The notes under the pieces: generated by a model
Seen by the model: the letters and a program-made list of their open reading frames with translations, nothing else
What the model was told of the DNA's origin: nothing
Database searches by the model: none
Part shown: one piece after another, positions 1-6,013 of the stretch
Position numbering within the stretch: the stretch's first letter is position 1
How the letters are laid out: every line of letters starts with the position of its first letter
Program-made: the position numbers and the translations under genes
Assembly: GCA_900769375.1 (NCBI GenBank)
Contig: CAAGGN010000040.1
Coordinates: 1-7,544, forward strand
Direction of reading: 5' to 3'
Length of the DNA: 7,544 bases
Source: Clostridia bacterium
GTDB lineage: Bacteria > Bacillota > Clostridia > Oscillospirales > Acutalibacteraceae

Positions 1-918
1 GAGTTTGCCGTAGGTTTCGGTCCTAAACTTTTTTCCCATAAAGGCAAGGAAACCACTTATAAGCTTAATCTTGTTCCCCTTGGCGGTTACTGCGCTATGG
101 AGGGCGAGGATGAGAGCAGCAGCGACGAAAGGGCCTTTTGCAATAAAAAGCCGTGGCGGCGCTTTCTGATTGTTTCTATGGGAGCAATTTTTAATATTAT
201 ACTCGGCTTTATCCTTATCGGTTGTATGCTTATTCCTACTAAGGTTTATACGACCACCACCGTAGCAGGATTTTATGATGGCGCGGTAAGCAGTAGTTAT
301 GGTCTTATGGAAGGGGATAAAATCTTAAAGGTAGATGGAAGAAGAATTTTAACCACCTACGATTTAAGCTATTCCTTTACAAATGTCCAAAATGGCGAAA
401 TTGATATAACTGTTCTCAGAGACGGTGAGAAAAAGGTGCTTGAAAAGGTTAAGTTCAGCACCGAGGAAGAGGACGGAATAAGCTATATCGTTGTTGATTT
501 TACCGTAGAGGGTGAAAAGAGAACCTTCAGAAGCTTTATTTCCCAGACCGTGAAAACTACGGTGTCGTATTTTATGGTGATTTGGCGTTCGCTTATTGAC
601 TTGCTCTGCGGTAAATATGGACTTAGCGCCGTTTCGGGACCCGTTGGTGTTACGGCTGCCATAGGCGGAGCCGCTAAAATGGGATTTAAAAATCTTCTTC
701 CCATTATGTCACTTATTACTGTGAATTTAGGTATATTTAACCTTTTACCAATTCCTGCCCTTGACGGCGGAAGATTACTCTTTATTATTTTTGAAATGAT
801 TTTTAGAAAGCCCGTTCCTCAAAAGTTTGAAGCAATAGTTCATGCCGTGGGCTTTGCCCTTTTAATTGCTATTATGCTTCTTGTTACTGCAAAGGATATT
901 TTCGGACTGATATTTTAG
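1..918 (+). CDS. rseP: Site-2 zinc metalloprotease RseP, 5'-truncated by window edge
   Basis: This is an intramembrane zinc metalloprotease of family M50B, which cleaves membrane-bound regulators such as anti-sigma factors within the lipid bilayer. The reading frame is open from base 1, so the gene starts upstream, and the HExxH metal motif expected near the N terminus is outside the window. The ATG at 97 is internal, inside the conserved 'PLGGY..MEGEDE' region. In the visible 305 residues, a membrane segment with the family's conserved GxxxN-type loop lies near residues 55-78. One PDZ-like domain covers about 84-150. A GPVGV motif is followed by the second active-site motif NLLPIPALDGGR at 247-258, in which D255 is the expected third zinc ligand. 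The last membrane helix is about 274-300. It precedes ispG by 26 bases in the same orientation. In relatives dxr usually lies just upstream, so this is probably the middle of an isoprenoid/envelope operon. The physiological substrate cannot be told from the sequence. Confidence 0.94.
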   Translation, partial: EFAVGFGPKLFSHKGKETTYKLNLVPLGGYCAMEGEDESSSDERAFCNKKPWRRFLIVSMGAIFNIILGFILIGCMLIPTKVYTTTTVAGFYDGAVSSSYGLMEGDKILKVDGRRILTTYDLSYSFTNVQNGEIDITVLRDGEKKVLEKVKFSTEEEDGISYIVVDFTVEGEKRTFRSFISQTVKTTVSYFMVIWRSLIDLLCGKYGLSAVSGPVGVTAAIGGAAKMGFKNLLPIMSLITVNLGIFNLLPIPALDGGRLLFIIFEMIFRKPVPQKFEAIVHAVGFALLIAIMLLVTAKDIFGLIF

Positions 919-944
919 ACTTATATTCTAAAAGAAGGTAGTTT

Positions 945-2000
945 ATGTTTACAAATAAAACCACCAAAAAAGTAAAGATAGGTAATGTTTATATAGGCGG
1001 CGGCTCGCCCGTTGCGGTTCAGTCAATGCTAAGCGTCCCTGCTCACGATATTGAGGGCAACGTAAGTCAGGCCCTTGCCCTCGAAAAAGCGGGGTGTCAG
1101 ATAGTCCGCGTTTCTGTTCCCGATAAGGAGACCATAAAAACAGTAGAAGCCCTCAAAAAGAATATATCAATCCCGTTGGTTGCCGATATTCATTTTGATT
1201 GGCGCTTGGCCGTGGATAGCGTAAAGGCGGGGGTAGATAAGGTTAGAATTAACCCCGGAAATATCGGCGATGATGCCCATGTTAAAGAGGTGGCGGATAT
1301 CTGCCGAAATTACGGCGTGCCCATAAGAATCGGCGTAAATTCGGGCTCTCTCGAAAAAAATATTTTAAGTAAATACGGCTCTCCGACGCCTGAAGCCATG
1401 GTGGAGAGCGGAATGTATCATATATCCCTTTTAGAAAAATTCGATTTTACGGATATAGTTTTATCCCTTAAATCTTCCGATACCGTAAAAATGTATAAAG
1501 CGTATACCTTGGCGGCGGAAAAATGTCCGTACCCACTGCACCTTGGCGTTACCGAAGCGGGTACAGAAAATATGGGCGTTATAAAATCTGCGGCGGGTAT
1601 CGGCGGACTTTTACTTCGCGATATCGGTGATACCATCAGAATATCCCTTACCGACGACCCCGTAAAAGAGGTTGAAGCGGCCAATAAGCTGCTTTCTGCC
1701 ATCGGTCTAAAAAATGGAGGAATTAAATTCGTCTCCTGTCCCACCTGCGGCAGAACTTCAATCGACCTTATCGGTATAGCCAAAGAGGCGGAAAAGCGTC
1801 TTTCGGGCATAGATAAGGACATTACCGTAGCCATAATGGGCTGCGTCGTAAACGGACCCGGAGAAGCCCGCGAAGCCGATATTGGTATCGCAGGGGGAAA
1901 GGGTTGCGGAATTCTCTTTAAAAACGGAGAAATACTTATAAATAATATCCCCGAGGAAAAACTTCTCGATACCTTGGTGGAGGAAATAGAAAAAATGTAA
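945..2000 (+). CDS. ispG: 4-hydroxy-3-methylbut-2-enyl-diphosphate synthase (flavodoxin/ferredoxin), IspG/GcpE
   Basis: IspG is the penultimate enzyme of the MEP (non-mevalonate) isoprenoid pathway. It reductively opens methylerythritol cyclodiphosphate (MEcPP) to HMBPP with a [4Fe-4S] cluster, in the cytosol. The protein has 351 residues, the usual length of the two-domain bacterial form. It has an N-terminal TIM barrel (about 1-250, with motifs such as VQSMLSVPAHD and RINPGNIG) and a C-terminal sulfite-reductase-like Fe-S domain. The cluster ligands are all present: C265 and C268 in CPTCGR, C300 in MGCVVNGPGEA, and E307 just after. The start at ATG 945 is supported by AGAAGG at 933-938, six bases upstream. 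The gene follows rseP by 26 bases and precedes polC by 13 bases, so co-transcription is likely. No promoter was seen between them. Nothing is missing or unusual in the sequence. Confidence 0.97.
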   Translation: MFTNKTTKKVKIGNVYIGGGSPVAVQSMLSVPAHDIEGNVSQALALEKAGCQIVRVSVPDKETIKTVEALKKNISIPLVADIHFDWRLAVDSVKAGVDKVRINPGNIGDDAHVKEVADICRNYGVPIRIGVNSGSLEKNILSKYGSPTPEAMVESGMYHISLLEKFDFTDIVLSLKSSDTVKMYKAYTLAAEKCPYPLHLGVTEAGTENMGVIKSAAGIGGLLLRDIGDTIRISLTDDPVKEVEAANKLLSAIGLKNGGIKFVSCPTCGRTSIDLIGIAKEAEKRLSGIDKDITVAIMGCVVNGPGEAREADIGIAGGKGCGILFKNGEILINNIPEEKLLDTLVEEIEKM

Positions 2001-2013
2001 CGGAGCTGTAAAA

Positions 2014-5000
2014 ATGTACCCCTTTATTAAACTTTTCGGAAATTATATTGATGACAACATCAAGGCCGCATTCGGTAGTGCGGTCATAGAAAAGTGCGAC
2101 CTTAATCCCGAAAAGCGCGAGCTTACCATTAATACAAAAAGTGAAAAATACATAAATAGGGCTACATTTTTAATCTTCCGCAATGAAGTTAAAAGCGGTT
2201 TGAGCTTGAATGAGGTACATACTTTTTGCACCTTTAAGGAAGAGTCCTTTTGCCCTGCGGCTTGTGAGGATATAACCGAGGAAATAAAGCATATAAAACC
2301 TGCATTAAATGGGTATTTTAACGGCGCCAAGTACGAAGTAGAAGGTGATAAGGTTATAATTACCCTCTCCTTTGGCGGAATGGAAACCATTAAGGAATGT
2401 GAGTTTGAAAAGCACTTTAAAATGCTCTCGCTAAAATATTTCGGCAAAAATGTTGAAATTGCTTTTGCGGGTCAGCTTGATAATATCGAAATGCAAATTC
2501 CCCCTGCAGTTGAGGAGCCCCGCCCCGTAGCAAAACCAAAAGCAGAAGTTAAAATAGATTTTGAAAAGCGTAAGGATATACCCGAAAACCACCTTTGCTA
2601 TCTTGATAATCCTAAACTTTTCTACGGTAGAAGTATAAGCAGTAATAATTTAAAATCTATGATAGATGTAGCCGAAACCGATACGGAAATCTGTTGCTTC
2701 GGTGAGGTTTTTGCCCGTGAGGATCGCAAAATCAATACTCGCAGAGGCGAGAGGGTAATTGTTAAATTTAATTTCTCCGACCATACAAATTCCCTTGGCG
2801 CCTCTATGTTTGTGCGTCCCGAGGAGTTGGATAAATTAGCGCCCCTAAAGGACGGCGCCTTCGTGCTTATAAACGGTGCGTATAAGTTTGATAATTTTAA
2901 AAACGTATTTTTGGTTGAGCCCCGCTCCATAGCCCTTTTGCAACCTTATGAGGAAACTGATGCTTATGAGGGCGAAAAGAGGGTTGAGCTTCATTGCCAT
3001 ACCAACATGTCCTCAAAGGATGCGGTTGCGTGCGCAGGAGATATAATTAAAAGAGCATTTAAGTGGGGTCACAAGGCGGTTGCCATTACCGACCACGGAG
3101 TTGTTCAGTCATACCCCGCTATTGCAGAAGCGGTAAAGGGAATTCGCAAAAACGGCGGAGAATTTAAGGCCATTTACGGCGTTGAGGCATATTTTGTTGA
3201 TGATATCAAAAATGATATTTCTAAGATGAATTCCAAGGAAATTGCCAAGCTTCGTCGCCATCAGATTATTCTCGTTAAAAATCTTACGGGTCTTAAAAAT
3301 CTTTATACCCTTATTTCTGACGCCCATCTTAATAATTTCCACGCCCGCCCCATTACCCTTCGCTCTAAGCTTGAGCAGTATCGAGAGGGGCTTATTGTGG
3401 GCTCTGCTTGTGAGCAGGGTGATTTATATCAAGCAATTTTAAAGGGTGAGCCCGAGGAAGAACTTGAAAGAATTGCCAAATTCTATGATTATCTTGAAAT
3501 TCAGCCCCTCGGTAACAATGAATTTATGATAAGAGAATCAGGAAATCCCGATAAAACCGATAAGAAAACGGGCGCAGTGATTCCAAATAAGTTCAGAAAT
3601 GTTAAGAGCTTTGAGGTTATTAAGGAATTTAACCGCAAGGTAGTAGAGCTTGGTGATAAATTGGGATTGCCCGTTGTAGCGACGGGTGACGTTCACTTTC
3701 TTAAAAAGAGTGACGGTATTATCCGCCAGATAGTTATGGCGGGTCAGGGCTTCGATGATATCGACCACCAAGCCCCCTTATATTTCAAGAGCACCGATGA
3801 AATGCTTTCTGATTTCGCGTATTTCGGTGATAGAGCAAAGGAATTTGTTATCGATAATCCTAATAAAATCGCCGATATGATAAGTGATGACGTTATACCT
3901 GTTCCTGAGGGAAATTATCCCCCCGTTATTGAGGGCTCTGATGAGTTACTCCGTAAGATTTGTTGGGATAACGCTCATAAAATGTACGGTGAGAATCTGC
4001 CCGAAATCGTAGAAAAACGTCTTAAAAAAGAGCTTGATTCTATAATTAATAACGGATTTTCCATAATGTATATTTCGGCGCAAAAATTGGTGGCTTACAG
4101 TGAAGAACAGGGATATCTTGTTGGCTCCCGTGGCTCTGTCGGCTCATCCTTCGTTGCCACTATGGCGGGGATTTCAGAGGTTAACCCCTTGGCGCCCCAC
4201 TATGTTTGCCCCAGCTGTCAGTATAGCGAATTCTTTACCGATGGTTCGGTGGGCTCGGGCTTTGATTTACCCGAAAAGAATTGCCCTCACTGTAATACGC
4301 CTCTAAACCGAAACGGTCACGATATTCCCTTTGAAACCTTCCTTGGATTCAAGGGTGATAAGGTGCCTGATATTGACCTTAACTTCTCCGATGAAGTGCA
4401 AAACGAGGTTCAGAAATATACCGAAACCCTTTTCGGTAGCGAGAACGTTTTCAAGGCAGGTACCATTTCTACCATCGCCGAAAAAACCGCCTATGGTTTT
4501 GCCAAGGCCTATTGCGAAAAGATGGGCATAACCTTAAGTCAGGCCGAGCTTGACCGTCTTGCAAAACTTGTTGAATCGGCTAAAGTAAAGACCACCACAG
4601 GTCAGCACCCCGCGGGAATGATTATCGTACCCGAGGGTATGAGTATTTACGATTTTTGCCCTGTTCAGCATCCCGCAGATGACGTTAATTCGGATATTAT
4701 AACCACCCATTTCGATTTCCATTCTATCCATGATACCATTCTTAAATTGGACGAACTTGGTCACGTTGTACCTACGACGTATAAATATCTTGAAGAATAT
4801 TCGGGAATCCCCGTAAACGACGTTTCTATGAGTGACGAAAAGGTTTACAGTTTGTTTACTTCAACCGATGCCTTGGGTGTTACCGCCGATGAAATTGAGT
4901 CAAAAACGGGTACCTTCTGTCTACCCGAATTCGGTACCAATTTCGTTAGAGAAATGCTCGTGGACTGTAAACCCAAAAACTTCTCCGACCTTCTGCAGAT

Positions 5001-5817
5001 TTCGGGACTTTCCCATGGTACCGATGTTTATCTTGGAAACGCTAAAGACCTTATTGATAACGGAACCTGTACTATTTCAGAGGTTATCGGTACCCGTGAT
5101 AACATAATGGTTTATCTGATCCATCAAGGTATGGATGAAGGACGCGCCTTTAAGATTACCGAAACCGTTCGTAAGGGCTTGGTTGCTAAGGGCAAGGTGT
5201 CTAAAGAAGATTGGGGAGCTATGGAAGACGATATGCGAAAAGTCGGCGTACCGGAGTGGTATATCCAGTCTTGCTATAAGATTAAGTATATGTTCCCAAA
5301 AGCCCACGCCGCCGCTTATGTTATTTCGGCGCTGCGCCTTGCTTGGTATAAGGTTTATAAACCCCTTGAATTTTACTGCGCCTACTTTACTGCCCGTCCC
5401 GAAGACGTGGATGTTCCTACCCTTATTAAAGGTAGGGAAGCGGTTAAACGCTACCTTCGTGAAATCAAAGCCAAGGGTAAAGAGGCAACCAAAAAGGAAC
5501 TCGATGTTTATAACAATATGCTTATTTTCAACGAGATGATGGCAAGAGGTATCGAGATTTTACCCATAGACCTTAATAAATCCCACGCTATGAAATATGT
5601 TCCCGAGGATGGCAAAATGCGTCTTCCCTTCGGCGCTTTGTCGGGTGTTGGCGAAAAGGCGGCATATTCTATTTATGAAGCCGCGCAGAAAGGAAATTTC
5701 GTATCCCGCGAGGACTTTGCCGTTGAGGCCGGCGTATCCAAAACAATCATTAAGGATTTGGCGGATTTAGGCGCTATGGACGGTCTTCCCGATACAAATC
5801 AAATATCTATGTTCTAA
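2014..5817 (+). CDS. polC: DNA polymerase III alpha subunit, PolC type, lacking the 3'-5' exonuclease domain
   Basis: PolC is the main replicative DNA polymerase of Firmicutes. Domains in order: an N-terminal domain (about 1-160), a Pro/Lys-rich linker (about 163-190), an OB fold (about 224-310), a PHP domain (about 322-600) and the palm-fingers region. GSRGSVGSS lies at 704-712. A zinc finger is formed by C732, C735, C757 and C760. The catalytic aspartates are D786 and D788 in PDIDLNFS, plus D913 in KLDELGH. A helix-hairpin-helix region follows (GALSGVGEKA), and the C-terminal QISMF (1263-1267) is a beta-clamp-binding peptide like QLSLF in Bacillus. The oddity is that the DEDD exonuclease, normally inserted in the PHP domain after 'YGxEAxxVDD', is absent. 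Residue 397 runs through about 18 residues straight to RRHQIILVKN. No DxETTG or HNAxFD motif occurs anywhere. The length of 1267 compares with about 1437 for B. subtilis PolC. The start at ATG 2014 has GGAG at 2002-2005. It is the last gene before the terminator at 5843. Confidence 0.97.
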   Translation: MYPFIKLFGNYIDDNIKAAFGSAVIEKCDLNPEKRELTINTKSEKYINRATFLIFRNEVKSGLSLNEVHTFCTFKEESFCPAACEDITEEIKHIKPALNGYFNGAKYEVEGDKVIITLSFGGMETIKECEFEKHFKMLSLKYFGKNVEIAFAGQLDNIEMQIPPAVEEPRPVAKPKAEVKIDFEKRKDIPENHLCYLDNPKLFYGRSISSNNLKSMIDVAETDTEICCFGEVFAREDRKINTRRGERVIVKFNFSDHTNSLGASMFVRPEELDKLAPLKDGAFVLINGAYKFDNFKNVFLVEPRSIALLQPYEETDAYEGEKRVELHCHTNMSSKDAVACAGDIIKRAFKWGHKAVAITDHGVVQSYPAIAEAVKGIRKNGGEFKAIYGVEAYFVDDIKNDISKMNSKEIAKLRRHQIILVKNLTGLKNLYTLISDAHLNNFHARPITLRSKLEQYREGLIVGSACEQGDLYQAILKGEPEEELERIAKFYDYLEIQPLGNNEFMIRESGNPDKTDKKTGAVIPNKFRNVKSFEVIKEFNRKVVELGDKLGLPVVATGDVHFLKKSDGIIRQIVMAGQGFDDIDHQAPLYFKSTDEMLSDFAYFGDRAKEFVIDNPNKIADMISDDVIPVPEGNYPPVIEGSDELLRKICWDNAHKMYGENLPEIVEKRLKKELDSIINNGFSIMYISAQKLVAYSEEQGYLVGSRGSVGSSFVATMAGISEVNPLAPHYVCPSCQYSEFFTDGSVGSGFDLPEKNCPHCNTPLNRNGHDIPFETFLGFKGDKVPDIDLNFSDEVQNEVQKYTETLFGSENVFKAGTISTIAEKTAYGFAKAYCEKMGITLSQAELDRLAKLVESAKVKTTTGQHPAGMIIVPEGMSIYDFCPVQHPADDVNSDIITTHFDFHSIHDTILKLDELGHVVPTTYKYLEEYSGIPVNDVSMSDEKVYSLFTSTDALGVTADEIESKTGTFCLPEFGTNFVREMLVDCKPKNFSDLLQISGLSHGTDVYLGNAKDLIDNGTCTISEVIGTRDNIMVYLIHQGMDEGRAFKITETVRKGLVAKGKVSKEDWGAMEDDMRKVGVPEWYIQSCYKIKYMFPKAHAAAYVISALRLAWYKVYKPLEFYCAYFTARPEDVDVPTLIKGREAVKRYLREIKAKGKEATKKELDVYNNMLIFNEMMARGIEILPIDLNKSHAMKYVPEDGKMRLPFGALSGVGEKAAYSIYEAAQKGNFVSREDFAVEAGVSKTIIKDLADLGAMDGLPDTNQISMF

Positions 5818-5842
5818 ATATATAAATTATATATGTAAATTT

Positions 5843-5886
5843 AATCCCGAAAAACCCTTTAAATAAGCGGTTTTTCGGGATTTTCT
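5843..5886 (+). terminator. Intrinsic terminator after polC
   Basis: A perfect 14-bp inverted repeat has its left arm at 5843-5856 (AATCCCGAAAAACC) and its right arm at 5869-5882 (GGTTTTTCGGGATT). The loop is 12 bases and the run TTTTCT follows. It lies 25 bases after the polC stop and should end the rseP-ispG-polC transcript. On the opposite strand no comparable T-run follows the stem, so it works for the + strand. Confidence 0.9.
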
Positions 5887-5917
5887 ATAATTTTCCTTCT
5901 GTTTTTCAAAGAAAAAG

Positions 5918-5933
5918 GTTGCAATTTTGTAAC
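5918..5933. promoter_or_regulatory. Upstream operator-like palindrome (copy 1)
   Basis: GTTGCAATTTTGTAAC is an imperfect palindrome (6 of 8 base pairs match). It is 14/16 identical to the perfect palindrome at 5960-5975, and the two start exactly 42 bp apart. It covers the -35 hexamer and the first half of the promoter spacer of the M23 peptidase gene, a position where a bound protein would block RNA polymerase. Its regulatory role is inferred from repetition, symmetry and position. No regulator gene is in the window. Confidence 0.55.
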
Positions 5934-5946
5934 TTTTTGGTATAAT
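5919..5946 (+). promoter_or_regulatory. Sigma-A-like extended -10 promoter of the M23 peptidase gene
   Basis: A -35 candidate TTGCAA (5919-5924, four of six consensus bases) is separated by 16 bases from a perfect TATAAT at 5941-5946. The latter is preceded by TGG (5938-5940), which gives an extended -10 (TGnTATAAT) that can compensate for the weak -35. Transcription would start around 5952-5954, leaving a leader of about 60 bases. It sits just after the polC terminator, so the peptidase gene is probably its own unit. Confidence 0.72.
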
Positions 5947-5959
5947 AAGATTGTAAGTT

Positions 5960-5975
5960 GTTACAAATTTGTAAC
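5960..5975. promoter_or_regulatory. Downstream operator-like perfect palindrome (copy 2)
   Basis: GTTACAAATTTGTAAC is a perfect 16-bp palindrome just downstream of the predicted transcription start, centred 42 bp from copy 1. Read one base earlier it is also TGTTAC-N5-TGTAAC (5959-5975), which fits the WalR direct-repeat consensus TGTWAH-N5-TGTWAH. An additional half-site TTGTAAG lies at 5951-5957. Together with TTACAA at 5961-5966 it could instead form a 6-bp hairpin at the extreme 5' end of the mRNA. Which reading is correct cannot be decided from sequence alone. Confidence 0.6.
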
Positions 5976-6013
5976 CATTTAATTTTAAGTTTCGAGAAAG
6001 GAGGAGAACTGAA

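Noticed and set aside
97..99. ATG at 97 as the start of the first gene
   Set aside because: The frame is open upstream to base 1 and encodes the conserved RseP segment EFAVGFGPK...PLGGY, so the ATG is internal.
1418..1834. 138-codon minus-strand open frame inside ispG
   Set aside because: It is antisense to conserved IspG sequence including the CPTC motif, and no independent start signals were noticed.
3199..3222. Short direct repeat GATAT...GATAT at the point where the exonuclease is missing, as a deletion scar
   Set aside because: The repeat is too short and AT-rich to be evidence for a recent deletion. The loss is more likely old.
4459..5094. Cluster of five GGTACC sites within polC
   Set aside because: All are in-frame Gly-Thr codon pairs (GGT ACC). 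The preference for GGT and ACC codons explains the repetition.
5135..5539. 134-codon plus-strand open frame inside polC
   Set aside because: It is an out-of-frame shadow of the conserved PolC sequence (KYMFPKAHAAAY region). Its translation is Arg/Pro/Leu-rich and resembles no family I recognise.
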